Below are positions 24,709 to 33,570 of a stretch of 64,000 nucleotides of DNA, one piece after another. Made by a program: the position numbers and the translations under genes. This stretch comes from Ensifer sp. MPMI2T (GTDB taxonomy: Bacteria > Pseudomonadota > Alphaproteobacteria > Rhizobiales > Rhizobiaceae). The notes below the pieces were generated by a model that saw nothing but the letters and a program-made list of their open reading frames with translations, was not told the origin of the DNA and did no database searches. Every line of letters starts with the position of its first letter. The stretch's first letter is position 1. The stretch lies in contig NZ_SRXN01000007.1 in NCBI RefSeq assembly GCF_004827385.1, forward strand, positions 158,122 to 222,121, written 5' to 3'.

Positions 24709-26805
24709 TTAGCTGACTACAAACGAGCCGGTAGCGACTGCTGTGCCTTCAACACCAGACGGGTTGATAGAGCGCAGCCACGCGTAGTAGGTTCCAGCCG
24801 CCAGCGAGGTGACGACACGCAAGTCGGTGGCGCTGGGCGGCCCGTATTCGGTCGCCGAAAGCGTCGCAGTTCCGAGGTTGTTGACGGTGTTAATGTAAAT
24901 GCGGCAGGCGTAATAGTTGGCGCTGTTTGGTGCCGTCCATTGGAAGGTTGCCTGCCCTGCGGCCGGCGTAACGCTAACCGACGTAACCACACCAGGCGCG
25001 ACAGGATCGGCGGTTGCCGTCAGGAATTCGTAGGCAGTCCACTCAGACTTCGTGCCTCCGCCCCATGCTCGCAGTCGCACCTTGTACTCCTCGCCATCAA
25101 CGAGATAGCCGGATCGAACCTGCGTTGCGCCCGCCTGCGAAAACGCAGACTGCACGCCGGTTGAGCCGCTAGTGCGATCGTATTCCATCTCGTATGTCAG
25201 CGTGCTGTCGACGAAGTCCCACGTTGCGTTGATGAATGCTGCTGTGGATCCGCCCGAGACAACTTCCGTCTGGATGGTTGGCATAAAGTCCGTTGGCGCT
25301 GGCACGCCCTCATCCGGCAACGGCTCGACAGCCTCGCCAGGCTCACCTTCTTCTGTCGCCGCGTTGAAGTCGTAAAGCGACGGCGTCACCAGAATCCCGG
25401 AGAACGAGATCCGCATGTTGCGCAGGTCGATCGTCACGCTCGATGTGATTTCGACAACCGCCTCGGCAAGCCCGCGCGACGGGTAATGCACCGTCACGAA
25501 GCGCCGATACGGAATGTCGCGCACGCCATCTGCCGTGTAGTCCGCAACGATCGAAATCTTGCGCGCGTTTGCCCTGATATACGTCAACTTCTGCTTGCGC
25601 TGGCAGTGGTTGTGGCTTTGGATTGCCGCATTCTCGAAGGTGCGCGTGCGCTCCGTGTTGTCGTCAACGACGGCGTACGGGTCGCCATAGATCGCCGCAT
25701 CCTTGGTGATGTAGTCTGCGTTAGGATCGACGTACCGACCGCGTACACCAAGCACGGTGTTGGCGCGGCGCTTGTTCTTGTCGACGCGGATGCTGTAGAC
25801 GCTGTTGGCAGTCAGCCGCACGTTTGGCGTTACGAACTCGCCGGCATGAACGCCGATCTTGCCGTCTGCGCGCTCATAGACGACGAGCTCTGCTGCCTCA
25901 TCCATGATGCGGCCGACCTCGATAGGGTCGTTGCTGGCTCGAAACCAGAATCCGCCGTGATAGCGCCGTTCTGTATCACCGTTGCGGTTGGTGACGTTCT
26001 CGTCGCAGACGTCAGCGGCATTCGCCCAGTCGGGCAGATACATATTCTCGTAAGACATCTTGCCGCCAACTGGGTGGCAAAGGTGCCACAAGCGCATCAG
26101 CGCGATGTTTCTTGAGAACTCCCACGTGCCAGGGTCGTTGTATCTATGCGAGCCAGATCCGCCCTGAGTGCTATCCTTGCGCGGGTCGTAAAGCAGTGCG
26201 CCGTCGCCAACCGCCGAATGCTCAGGCATTTGGTTGGGGAAGACGTCTAGATACTCTTCTTGATCGACTGTGCTGACGCGCATGTAGACGGAGGCAAGCC
26301 CGTCGCCGCGGCAGTTGTTGTTCCAGATCGTCGGGAATTCGCTAACTGCGCCCGGGTATGCGGTTTCAGCATTGAGGCCAAGGCGCCGAAGAATTTGCAC
26401 GGCATTGCCAAAGTGGGCTGGAGACGTCACTGTGCCGTCACCCGCTAGCGTGGCCTTCTCATCGTGCAGATAGTGCTGCACATAGTTCTGAATGCGATGC
26501 CCAGCCCACACGATGATGTGGTGCGCCTTGCCGCTCCTCTCCTCAAGAAAGACGTAATCGCCGCCCTTCTTCACGCGACCAAGCACATAAGCGAGCGACG
26601 GCACGCTTTGCTTCAGGTTGTAACTGCCGTCGTCTGGCTTCGGTACTTCCGGCTTGGAAGCGAAAGCACCTTGCAGCGCAGCAGCACCGAGGGACAAACC
26701 TGCGTAGATCGCGGCCGACGTGCCGAGGTAAAGAGCGTTTGCCGCAAAGGTTGTGGTCGCCAGCGACGACACGATCAGCGCGATGCTGTCAATGATGCCA
26801 GGCAA
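24709..26805 (-). CDS. Tail tip/host-specificity protein (lambda J-like) with FN3 domains
   Basis: 698 residues. An N-terminal hydrophobic stretch (to about 50) is followed by a tip-attachment region with LAYVLGRVKKGGDYVFLEE and repeated aromatic/Asp blocks, then two fibronectin-III-like beta domains (about 510-695, from PTDFMPTIQTEV). Central tail-tip proteins of siphoviruses have this order. It forms the tip to which the spike attaches. It is followed by the DUF6950-like gene in the usual tail order. Confidence 0.82.
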   Translation of the reverse strand: MPGIIDSIALIVSSLATTTFAANALYLGTSAAIYAGLSLGAAALQGAFASKPEVPKPDDGSYNLKQSVPSLAYVLGRVKKGGDYVFLEERSGKAHHIIVWAGHRIQNYVQHYLHDEKATLAGDGTVTSPAHFGNAVQILRRLGLNAETAYPGAVSEFPTIWNNNCRGDGLASVYMRVSTVDQEEYLDVFPNQMPEHSAVGDGALLYDPRKDSTQGGSGSHRYNDPGTWEFSRNIALMRLWHLCHPVGGKMSYENMYLPDWANAADVCDENVTNRNGDTERRYHGGFWFRASNDPIEVGRIMDEAAELVVYERADGKIGVHAGEFVTPNVRLTANSVYSIRVDKNKRRANTVLGVRGRYVDPNADYITKDAAIYGDPYAVVDDNTERTRTFENAAIQSHNHCQRKQKLTYIRANARKISIVADYTADGVRDIPYRRFVTVHYPSRGLAEAVVEITSSVTIDLRNMRISFSGILVTPSLYDFNAATEEGEPGEAVEPLPDEGVPAPTDFMPTIQTEVVSGGSTAAFINATWDFVDSTLTYEMEYDRTSGSTGVQSAFSQAGATQVRSGYLVDGEEYKVRLRAWGGGTKSEWTAYEFLTATADPVAPGVVTSVSVTPAAGQATFQWTAPNSANYYACRIYINTVNNLGTATLSATEYGPPSATDLRVVTSLAAGTYYAWLRSINPSGVEGTAVATGSFVVS

Positions 26806-26833
26806 GCTTGCCCCCTTACTAGATTTTGCCGCG

Positions 26834-27244
26834 CTAGATCGCCCACGCCGCTAGCGTGCGCGCCGTCATTCGGCCGAAACCGCCGTGCATTCGGACTAGC
26901 CATCCACTGCCGTCATGGATGGCGCCGAATTGCCGATGAATGTTGGTTGGGCTGCCGATTACGCCGATCGCGCCGCAGTGCGGATGCTGGATGCGCTTGC
27001 CGCCACGAGGGATGCATGTTGCTACCAGCGCAGGCACGCCTTCGTTGGCCGCTATGATGGACCGAAAGCCATCGTCGCTGTCGTACGTGCCGCGTAGGTG
27101 TGTGGCTGGATCCGGGTGACCAAGCCACATCGCCCAGTCGGCAAGCACCATGCAGCAGTCTACGTGGCCGGGCTGCCAAGGGCGGGTGTTGTTGTCGGCG
27201 ATGAAGGCAGCGAGCGCAGCGGCGCGGGCTACCAATTCGGCCAC
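26834..27244 (-). CDS. DUF6950-like tail-tip protein
   Basis: 136 residues. GHVDCCMVLADWAMWLG near the N-terminus places a Cys in a papain-like position. A later CGAIGVIG and AIHDGSGWLVRMHGG fit the NlpC/P60-like or DUF6950 proteins found between tail tip components in phages. It may be a peptidoglycan hydrolase or structural protein. It overlaps the next gene by 16 bases. Confidence 0.7.
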   Translation of the reverse strand: MAELVARAAALAAFIADNNTRPWQPGHVDCCMVLADWAMWLGHPDPATHLRGTYDSDDGFRSIIAANEGVPALVATCIPRGGKRIQHPHCGAIGVIGSPTNIHRQFGAIHDGSGWLVRMHGGFGRMTARTLAAWAI

Positions 27245-27798
27245 TTGACCGTCTTGTCCCGCATCAGCGGCACGCGCTTACAGAACTCGTCGTCTGCCGC
27301 CGCTGGATTCAAGAGAGCAGAACGCGCCCGCTGGTCGACGTCCGAAAGCACAGCGCCGTTTGTGACTGTGCGCAGCGTAAAGCGGTTAGTCGCTTCGATG
27401 TTGACCATTGACTTGATACCTTCCGCGCTCGACTCGTCGGCAACATCAAGGTTGTCGATCTCGCCGGTAAAGACGACGATCGCATCTCCGTCTGGCTGCT
27501 CCTCATCGTCGAGAAGCTGCAACTTCACGATAAACGGCGACCCTTGCACGCTTGTCGTCTCGTCGTAATCCCAGATGCTATCGGCGGCCGATTGGCTCAC
27601 CGAGATCAGAGACAACGCGAGTGTGAACGCCTCGCCGTTGATGGCAGCCTCGATCGACTGCAGCGCGTCTTCGGTGAACTGCGCCGGCCGGTAGCTATTG
27701 CCCTCGATATCGATAAACGTGCCGCCAGAGCCATCCCAAATGCGGATGGTTTCGTCTGGCAACTCGATGTCGCAGAGGATGCGCAAAGACTTAATCAT
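27229..27798 (-). CDS. Tail assembly/baseplate hub component
   Basis: 189 residues, acidic, rich in beta structure (beginning MIKSLRILCDIELPDETIRIW). It lies between the DUF6950-like gene and the distal-tail protein, where the second tail-tip (lambda L/K-like or DUF2163-like) gene is expected. No Cys cluster is visible. Assignment is by position. Confidence 0.6.
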   Translation of the reverse strand: MIKSLRILCDIELPDETIRIWDGSGGTFIDIEGNSYRPAQFTEDALQSIEAAINGEAFTLALSLISVSQSAADSIWDYDETTSVQGSPFIVKLQLLDDEEQPDGDAIVVFTGEIDNLDVADESSAEGIKSMVNIEATNRFTLRTVTNGAVLSDVDQRARSALLNPAAADDEFCKRVPLMRDKTVKWPNW

Positions 27799-28512
27799 TC
27801 ATGCACCCAACGAAGACCAATAATCAACCGCCTCGACGAAGCTAACCGAAGGCAACGAGAACTTCCCGACCGCGTTCTGGTCGACATCCATGCCGCGGTC
27901 CTCCGCCAAGTGGCAAAGGCATGTCGGCTGGTCGAACTCTAGATCGGCGCCGGCAGGAATGAGCTCGCGCACAGACGGCGAAATCGGCACGGTCCAGATG
28001 TCACCAGCCACAGAAGTTACCGGCCCGGTTCGATAAAGGGCATGGTTGTATGAGAATCTGGCACCAACCAAGTTTGGCGCAGCGTTGATAATGCGCAACC
28101 GGATCGATGTTGCACCAACGGCAGTCACGCCGTCGGTGACGACCGAAATGGCACCCTGCGTGTACGGCGTGTCATCGTCAAAAAGACTGTCGTCGCTGTG
28201 GTCTGTCTCTATGACTGGCTCGAACTGCCCAGACGCATACGGAGCAGATAGCGACGACTGCACGCGAACCGCAATCAGACCCGCCATGCCGCCTAGATGG
28301 TCTCGTATGGCCTCCCACGTCTGCCATTGCTCCCGACGGTTATTGCGCATGACAATACTGCCGTATGATATTTCCCAGAATCCGAGGTCGGTTCGAGTTG
28401 AAGGCTGTATGCCCCCCAACGTTCGCCCGCCAGACCTTGAAAACGGAACAACGTTTGCCGACGCAGTCTGGGGTCTAAGAATACAAATCGGCCATTGAAT
28501 AATGCCGGACAA
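27799..28512 (-). CDS. Distal tail-like protein
   Basis: 237 residues. It begins MSGIIQWPICILRPQTAS and has repeated beta elements; the C-terminal part has LPSVSFVEAVDYWSSLGA, often seen in tail adaptor proteins of alphaproteobacterial siphoviruses. It lies just downstream of the tape-measure region. Functional assignment is by order. Confidence 0.62.
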   Translation of the reverse strand: MSGIIQWPICILRPQTASANVVPFSRSGGRTLGGIQPSTRTDLGFWEISYGSIVMRNNRREQWQTWEAIRDHLGGMAGLIAVRVQSSLSAPYASGQFEPVIETDHSDDSLFDDDTPYTQGAISVVTDGVTAVGATSIRLRIINAAPNLVGARFSYNHALYRTGPVTSVAGDIWTVPISPSVRELIPAGADLEFDQPTCLCHLAEDRGMDVDQNAVGKFSLPSVSFVEAVDYWSSLGA

Positions 28513-28536
28513 TGGCGCGCCTCCTAAACACGAAGA

Positions 28537-28830
28537 TTAACCAGCAAGAGCATCGACAGGCTTAATGTTGTCGTTTGCGACCGCAATAAAGCGCCATCCA
28601 CGAGCTGAATTTCTTCTGCCTTTAATTATATCGTTGACCGAATTTGAATGTATGTCGTAAGTTGTATATAGCTCGTAGCGAGTGCAACTTACTGTTCCAT
28701 ATTCTTTGTGAGCGAAAACGTATATCGTTCTGTCGTACAGAGGATGCTTGTCGCCGGACGTTGACTCACTGAACAAAGCAAGATAGTGTAGTTTTACAAA
28801 TTTGTCAAGTTGGGCGGAGCTTAACGCCAC
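28537..28830 (-). CDS. NUMOD-type DNA-binding protein, homing-endonuclease remnant
   Basis: 97 residues from GTG 28830. The ELYTTYDIHSNSVNDIIKG and ARGWRFIAV blocks match NUMOD/IENR repeats, the DNA-contacting units of intron-type endonucleases. No nuclease domain remains. The tail has VANDNIK. The promoter 28780-28808 lies inside the 5' part of the frame, so a transcript from it would lack the GTG and must use a later start, possibly a TTG. The frame overlaps the tape-measure stop. Confidence 0.55.
   Translation of the reverse strand: MALSSAQLDKFVKLHYLALFSESTSGDKHPLYDRTIYVFAHKEYGTVSCTRYELYTTYDIHSNSVNDIIKGRRNSARGWRFIAVANDNIKPVDALAG
28780..28808 (-). promoter_or_regulatory. Promoter/operator TTGACAAATTTGTA (NUMOD gene)
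   Basis: -35 TTGACA (28803-28808), 17-base spacer, -10 TATCTT (28780-28785), palindrome ACAAATTTGT. It lies in the 5' coding part of 28537-28830. Confidence 0.75.
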
Positions 28831-31079
28831 TCCGCCCCACCTTTTTGCTGCTGATATTTTGAGACTGCAGCAGGTGCCTGCTGGTTTGCAGCCGACAGGA
28901 TTTTCGGGCTAGCTGTCGCCACTTCTTGCTGGCTCACTTTTTTCACGTAAGCCTGCAACTTGCCCTCATCGTCGACGCTGACGCCAACTTGGACGCTAAC
29001 GCCTTGCTGGCCGCCCATTGAGCCGCCTTTCGGAATTGCCGGAGTTTTGAACTTCACCGGGATGCTGCGACCATCGGGCAAAGGCACGGCTGCTTCCGGG
29101 CCAGCCTCACCGAAAATGGCCGCAGATCGAGAAACGCCACCGCGCGCAAACTTCTTCAGCGGTTGCGGTCTGCCGTGAGCGGCAATGCCGCCCTTTGCAA
29201 AACCAAAGATTCCGCCGAACAACCCGCCGAGGATGCCGCCACCAGCGCCGCCTCCAGTTCCAAAAACGGAGTTCAGCGCGACGTCAATCAGCTTATCGAC
29301 GACCTTATCAAGCGCGTTGGCTAGCGCCTCTGCGGCAGACTTGCCGCTGCGAAGGTCAGAAATGAAGCCGCCAGTGATGTCCTTGGCAGAGTTTTTGAAG
29401 TCATCGGCCGCCCTGCGCACGTCCTCTTGGCTCTGCTGCAATTGCTCAGCGCTAGACGCCGCTCTCGCGTAACCTTCTGCCAGGGAGTTAATGCTGGCTT
29501 CTAGTTCCGGCGTGATTGTCAGTCCAGCCTGCTTCGCTGCGTTCAACAGATCCTGCTTTGACGCAGCAAATTCAACCGCGTAGCCGAAGTCGTCAACAAG
29601 TGGGTTTAGGCCGGCTTGAGCAGCAGTTTCGGCCTCAATCGCAGCCGTGCGCTCTCTGATTTGCTCAGTTTCGCGCTGGAATTCGTTTTCGCGTGAGCCT
29701 CCGCCGCCGCCCTTTTTTCTGCCGCCCCCGCCTTTGCCTTTGCTCGGTGGCGGCTTGAAGTCAGATACAGAAACTGGAGCAACAGCAGCCTTCTTGCGCT
29801 TGCCGCCCCTGGTGCGCGGGCCACCAAGGGAAGTCGAACCAGACTCCGGCACTGCCTCAACGCCGTTCGCGCCGACCTGATAGCCGGCAACAGTGTCTGG
29901 CATTGCTGCAGCAGCGGCGCGCACCTCGGCGAGCTTGCCCAAGACTTCGTTGAGCCTTGCAACAGCCTCGGTGTTGTCGAAGCCGAGCTCGGTGTTTAGG
30001 GCGATTCGCTCTTGCAGGAGCTCGACTTCGCGCTCCAGGGCAGCGACATCGTCTTCTGCTTTTTCCTTATCGAGATTTATGACGTTGCCAGCGGCATCCG
30101 TCGTTCCCGACAACTTGTTGAGCGTTTCGAGAATTGAATTCAGGGTTTCGTCGTTGGCGAGGAAATTCCTGAACGCCTCATCAGCACTCTTGATCTTCTG
30201 AATCAGGCCGGAGACGTCGAAGCTATTAATCGCGGTGGCTGCGTTATTAATGCCTTGAGCGAAATTCTCGCTGGCGCCAGTCGAGTTATTGAACTCGCGC
30301 GTTACGTCGATCAGCGCGTTCCACAAATTCGTGGTGGCCTGCGCGATTGTGAACGTTGCGTTGGCCGCCTTCTCCTCAAGGATGACAGAACCAGCCTCAA
30401 ACGCGCGGAAGAATGCCTCAGACGAGATTGCCCCATCAACAACCAACTGCTTAAGTTGCGAGACAGATCCGCCGGCTTCCTTCAGACCTGCAGCGGCCGC
30501 CTGCGCAATGGTCGGCGCGCCCTCAAGTATGGAGTTAAACTCCTCCGCCTGAACCTTGCCGCTACCGAGCGCCTGGCCCAACTGCAGCAGCGCACCGCTT
30601 GCAGCCTGCGCGTCCGTGCCGGCAACGCGAAGAGCCAAGGCGACGTTATTGGTGAAAGTCAGAAGTTCTTCGCTGGTGACGCCAAGCTCTTTCTGAGCCT
30701 GCGCGGCCTTGCCGTACAGTGCTGCCAGCGTCTCAACCGGCGCGCCGTTGTCGGCGGCAGCTTTGGCCAGACCTTGATAGACTTTCTCTAGTTCAGCGCC
30801 AGAGAGGCCAGCGACCTTGAGCGAGTTGTCGATGCGCGTGGCAGCCTCGGAGAGATTTCCAAGTCCGCGAATGACGTCCGTAAAAACGAACGCGCTCGCG
30901 ATGGCTGCGCCAGCCTGCACCAAAGAGGCAGACATGGACTTGCCTGTCGATGCCGCCTGCTTTTGAATCTGGCCAAGCTGGCGGTTTGTAATGCCGCGAG
31001 CCTTGTTAAGGGAATTCTGGTAACCCTTGAGGTCAGCGCTCAACTGGACGACGAGGCGTTCAAGATCGGTTGCAGCCAT
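28821..31079 (-). CDS. Tail tape-measure protein
   Basis: 752 residues. The N-terminus (MAATDLERLVVQLSADLKGY) and the region GNLSEAATRIDNSLKVAGL through QLGQALGSGKVQAEEFNSI correspond to the tape-measure domain. A central Lys/Gly-rich linker and a C-terminal hydrophobic patch (GGILGGLFGGIFGFAKGG) follow. It sets tail length and travels through the tube at injection. It follows the tail assembly chaperone genes but is separated from them by the opposed moron. Confidence 0.88.
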   Translation of the reverse strand: MAATDLERLVVQLSADLKGYQNSLNKARGITNRQLGQIQKQAASTGKSMSASLVQAGAAIASAFVFTDVIRGLGNLSEAATRIDNSLKVAGLSGAELEKVYQGLAKAAADNGAPVETLAALYGKAAQAQKELGVTSEELLTFTNNVALALRVAGTDAQAASGALLQLGQALGSGKVQAEEFNSILEGAPTIAQAAAAGLKEAGGSVSQLKQLVVDGAISSEAFFRAFEAGSVILEEKAANATFTIAQATTNLWNALIDVTREFNNSTGASENFAQGINNAATAINSFDVSGLIQKIKSADEAFRNFLANDETLNSILETLNKLSGTTDAAGNVINLDKEKAEDDVAALEREVELLQERIALNTELGFDNTEAVARLNEVLGKLAEVRAAAAAMPDTVAGYQVGANGVEAVPESGSTSLGGPRTRGGKRKKAAVAPVSVSDFKPPPSKGKGGGGRKKGGGGGSRENEFQRETEQIRERTAAIEAETAAQAGLNPLVDDFGYAVEFAASKQDLLNAAKQAGLTITPELEASINSLAEGYARAASSAEQLQQSQEDVRRAADDFKNSAKDITGGFISDLRSGKSAAEALANALDKVVDKLIDVALNSVFGTGGGAGGGILGGLFGGIFGFAKGGIAAHGRPQPLKKFARGGVSRSAAIFGEAGPEAAVPLPDGRSIPVKFKTPAIPKGGSMGGQQGVSVQVGVSVDDEGKLQAYVKKVSQQEVATASPKILSAANQQAPAAVSKYQQQKGGAEWR

Positions 31080-31142
31080 TCAAAGTTTACCTTAAGATTG
31101 CGAGAAAAAAGAAAGGCGCGCATATGATCTGGTTCGATGCGC

Positions 31143-31171
31143 TTGACAAATTTGTAGAACTATGCGAAAAC
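31143..31171 (+). promoter_or_regulatory. Promoter/operator TTGACAAATTTGTA, rightward copy (moron)
   Basis: -35 TTGACA (31143-31148), 17-base spacer, weak -10 GAAAAC (31166-31171). Downstream is a leader identical to the one at 45958-45996 on the minus strand. It is the only copy of the element that points right. Confidence 0.65.
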
Positions 31172-31207
31172 ATAATCACCAAACGGCACCACACTGAGGA
31201 GACGGAA

Positions 31208-31543
31208 ATGCTTAACGCACTCGACATGAAATACGCAGTCTTCAGCTTTGCGTTCTTGTTGGCTGGGCAAGCGATTGCCGGCGGCGTCAGTGTGTCAGTC
31301 GAGAACTTCACACATGAACGCCGAGTAGCTAAAGCAATCATCAAGGTTACAAACGACCTTGGAAAAACGGCCAAAAACGTCTTTGTCGACTGCGCCTTCC
31401 TCAATAAAGAGAAGAAGGCTGTAGACGTGTCGTCCGCTCTTATCGAAAAGATATCGACAAACGATTATGCTTACGACAAGGCATCAATCGTTACCGATCA
31501 CGACATTCAATACATTGAATGCCGCGTGGCTAAGTTTGACTAA
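31208..31543 (+). CDS. Secreted FxLYD-like small protein, moron
   Basis: 111 residues from the ATG at 31208, preceded by GAGGAGACGGAA. A signal peptide (MLNALDMKYAVFSFAFLLAG) ends near AIA-GG, and a domain with alternating beta strands (KAIIKVTNDLGKTAKNVFVD) recalls FxLYD modules. It stands between tape measure and chaperone genes, reversed to them, and has its own promoter and leader, the hallmark of a moron expressed in the lysogen. The protein would be periplasmic. Role unknown. Confidence 0.75.
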   Translation: MLNALDMKYAVFSFAFLLAGQAIAGGVSVSVENFTHERRVAKAIIKVTNDLGKTAKNVFVDCAFLNKEKKAVDVSSALIEKISTNDYAYDKASIVTDHDIQYIECRVAKFD

Positions 31544-31704
31544 AACCCACCGTCTTCTTTTGACTGCAGCCACTTCCAAAGGTCGTCAGCCTCGGCGTTG
31601 GACATCTTTTCTTCGCCGCCGCCATTCGCCCTGATATGCCCGTCGAACGCCGCCATGAACTGCCACATGGACATTTCATTCACCTGTTGCGGGGTGAATC
31701 CCAT
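31540..31704 (-). CDS. Tail assembly chaperone second part (probably reached by -1 frameshift)
   Basis: 54 residues from the ATG at 31704 (MGFTPQQVNEMSMWQFMAAF). The reading frame is open upstream through SVDDLPNGKIRFASIYGVG into the end of the preceding chaperone gene in the -1 frame. This matches the T extension of the lambda G/GT system. Its stop overlaps the opposed moron stop by two bases. Too short to appear as a normal gene, but expected at this place in siphoviruses. Confidence 0.7.
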   Translation of the reverse strand: MGFTPQQVNEMSMWQFMAAFDGHIRANGGGEEKMSNAEADDLWKWLQSKEDGGF

Positions 31705-31760
31705 TGCGGCGCCAACTCCGTAGATCGACGCAAAGCGAATCTTGCCGTTCGGCAGATCGT

Positions 31761-32117
31761 CTACGCTGCTTCTGGAACTGGCGCCTCCGGCTCCCCCACA
31801 GGCTCTTCTGGCGCGCCCAGAAGGCCGGCCGAAAGGATGGCGAGCGCGTGAGAATGGTTCTCTAGCGGCGGCCTAGATTCAACGTAAGTGCGCACCTTCC
31901 GCAAAGCTGCGGCAGGCTCCATTCCCCCGCCGATAAGGCCGAGTCGGATAACGTTGGAAATATCCTCGATGCGCCACTGGTGCGAATGAAGGCGATGCAG
32001 CACGACATACGGTCCTGCATCCACACGCTCCTGCAATTCTGCTAATTCTCCCCATCTAAGCGCAAATCGATAGGTCGAATCACCCCAATCAAGGTCAATT
32101 GCTGCGCTGCGGCTCAT
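31761..32117 (-). CDS. Tail assembly chaperone, GTA gp10-like
   Basis: 118 residues. WGDSTYRFALRWGELAEL and the later GLIGGGMEPAAALRKVRTYVE are typical of the gene-transfer-agent-like chaperone family. The tail is Pro/Glu/Gly-rich. It helps assemble the tail around the tape measure. Its 3' part includes the GGGGGA slip site (31792-31797). It overlaps the tail tube start region by one base. Confidence 0.8.
   Translation of the reverse strand: MSRSAAIDLDWGDSTYRFALRWGELAELQERVDAGPYVVLHRLHSHQWRIEDISNVIRLGLIGGGMEPAAALRKVRTYVESRPPLENHSHALAILSAGLLGAPEEPVGEPEAPVPEAA
31792..31797 (-). other. Candidate -1 ribosomal slippage site
   Basis: GGGGGA in the context GTG GGG GAG in the zero frame; a one-base slip gives GGG GGA. 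The -1 frame is open from here to 31540 and encodes the second chaperone part. A programmed -1 shift between tail chaperones is conserved in most siphoviruses. Confidence 0.5.
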
Positions 32118-32551
32118 TAGAACGTATCCGTGCGGACCAGCGCGCCGTCGGACTGCATCGAAACATTGAGCGTAACGCGACCGCCCTGCTCTGCGCCGAT
32201 TTCCAGCGATTCAACGTGCATGGAGCCAGTCCACGTAACTGTGCCAGTCGAGAATTCAATTTCGACCTTCACGGCAACGGAATTCACGCTCTCGTAAGCG
32301 TCCAGCCAGGTTTCGACGGCAGAGGCAGCAAGAACGCCTTCGCCGGAAACGGAAGCGGAAATGCTCTCAACGTCGCGGCCAAGAGTGATCGGCGCGTCTG
32401 GATCATCGCAATCGGGCAGAGCCACTTCGGAAAGCGACTTGGAAAGGGTCAGCGACTTCGACGTGAAGCCGCAAGGTGCAGTATAGGTGCCGGTGCCGGC
32501 GAGATCGAGCAGGACACGAAATTTTCCAAAACGGGCAGTGATCGGCTGCAT
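32117..32551 (-). CDS. Major tail tube protein
   Basis: 144 residues from the ATG at 32551 (MQPITARFGKFRVLLD). ATGs at 32566 and 32584 are alternatives but lie in or next to the terminator hairpin. The KSLSEVALPDCDDPDAP block and beta-rich remainder fit the tail tube family of HK97-like siphoviruses. It polymerises into the tail shaft. Confidence 0.82.
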   Translation of the reverse strand: MQPITARFGKFRVLLDLAGTGTYTAPCGFTSKSLTLSKSLSEVALPDCDDPDAPITLGRDVESISASVSGEGVLAASAVETWLDAYESVNSVAVKVEIEFSTGTVTWTGSMHVESLEIGAEQGGRVTLNVSMQSDGALVRTDTF

Positions 32552-32566
32552 TGAGTGGGTCTCCAT

Positions 32567-32591
32567 AAAGAAAAACCCGCTCAACGCGGGC
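32567..32591 (-). terminator. Terminator-like hairpin just before the tail tube gene
   Basis: CCCGC-GTTGA-GCGGG then TTTTTCTTT on the minus strand. It lies between the promoter at 32647 and the tail tube start and has the same AAAGAAAAA-CCCGC layout as the hairpin at 12851. Readthrough or antitermination would be needed for late expression. Confidence 0.65.
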
Positions 32592-32646
32592 TTTGTGGTG
32601 GTGTGTGTTTGGTTTGTGCGGCTAAAGCAGCAACGTTCGCGCGTTG

Positions 32647-32675
32647 CTCTTCTTTATGTTGTACAAATTTGTCAA
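32647..32675 (-). promoter_or_regulatory. Promoter/operator TTGACAAATTTGTA (tail tube region)
   Basis: TTGACA at 32670-32675 with palindrome ACAAATTTGT; the -10 at a 17-base spacing is poor (GAAGAG). It overlaps the stop codon of the DUF3168 gene. Confidence 0.55.
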
Positions 32676-33088
32676 GGCATCTCAACGAGCGCCGTAACGC
32701 TGATTATCGCGCGATTGGTCGCGCCGTCGCTTTCGCGCTGGTAACGCGTGATACGATGGCGAAGGCTCGCCAGCGCATTATTCGGCAGAGCGATTTCCGC
32801 CTCATGCAAAGAGGCGCGCACAGCGCCTGAAAGCTTCCTTACTTGCGCGTCGCTAAACGCCTCGCCACTCCCCCACGACCAGCAGTCAATTTGTAGCGTG
32901 ACTTCTAGTCCGTCGATGCAATCTGCATCGTCTGTAATGGCGTCTGATGGCCCCATTGATATGTACGGCGGCGTCAGCGCTCCGTCTGGCGGCCTGTTGT
33001 AGACGCGAGTGCCGACAAAGGCAGCAACATCAGCGTCTGCCTTCAGGCGCGAAATGATCGCGGCCGAGAGTTCGTAGGTTGGATCCAC
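32672..33088 (-). CDS. DUF3168 tail terminator-like protein
   Basis: 138 residues. MDPTYELSAAIISRLKADADVAAFVGTRVY is the start of DUF3168 (tail completion, lambda U-like) proteins, and VTLQIDCWSWGSGEAF is the central strand block. It caps the tail tube. The frame ends inside the promoter element at 32662-32675. It overlaps the HK97-gp10-like gene by one base. Confidence 0.85.
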   Translation of the reverse strand: MDPTYELSAAIISRLKADADVAAFVGTRVYNRPPDGALTPPYISMGPSDAITDDADCIDGLEVTLQIDCWSWGSGEAFSDAQVRKLSGAVRASLHEAEIALPNNALASLRHRITRYQRESDGATNRAIISVTALVEMP

Positions 33089-33570
33089 TAGCCGCCCCCT
33101 GCTGCCACTTCCCTGGCGGTTTTATTGACGGCGCGTGTGATGCGGCTCTTAACGCGCTTGCGGTTAGCCCGGTAGGACACGAAGAAAAATGGCGATGCAG
33201 GTATCGCCGGAATTGTGGCTCCAGCGAACATGCCGCCTGCCGTATGCGCAGCAGTACCGAACTCCACGAAACGTGCGTAGTATGCATCGGCGTTACCGGC
33301 ATAGATCGTAATGAGATTCTCGCTGCCCGTACTGCGCACGCCGCGGCCACGCACCGTTGCGATCGTTAGAGCGCCTTTCGGCGCATCTCCCCATGTCCAA
33401 GCTATGCTGCCCTTAAGGTCTCCGCTCTTCTCAGGCACAAGCGCCTTCATCATTGCTACGATTTCGTCAGCACCCTGCTCCATGGCGTCGCGAATTTTCC
33501 GCTGTGCAGCTATAGGCAACAGCGCAAGCTTCCGGTTAAGCCGATCAAGCCCGATAACCTTAGTCGTCAT
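33088..33570 (-). CDS. HK97 gp10-like head-tail joining protein
   Basis: 160 residues. The DLKGSIAWTWG and YYARFVEFGTAAHTA blocks are the family hallmarks (an FxEFGT pattern). It joins head to tail. It lies between the adaptor and tail terminator genes with four-base coupling. Confidence 0.85.
   Translation of the reverse strand: MTTKVIGLDRLNRKLALLPIAAQRKIRDAMEQGADEIVAMMKALVPEKSGDLKGSIAWTWGDAPKGALTIATVRGRGVRSTGSENLITIYAGNADAYYARFVEFGTAAHTAGGMFAGATIPAIPASPFFFVSYRANRKRVKSRITRAVNKTAREVAAGGG

Noticed and set aside
24709..26805. Diversity-generating retroelement at tail tip or spike
   Set aside because: No reverse transcriptase and no template/variable repeat pair were seen.
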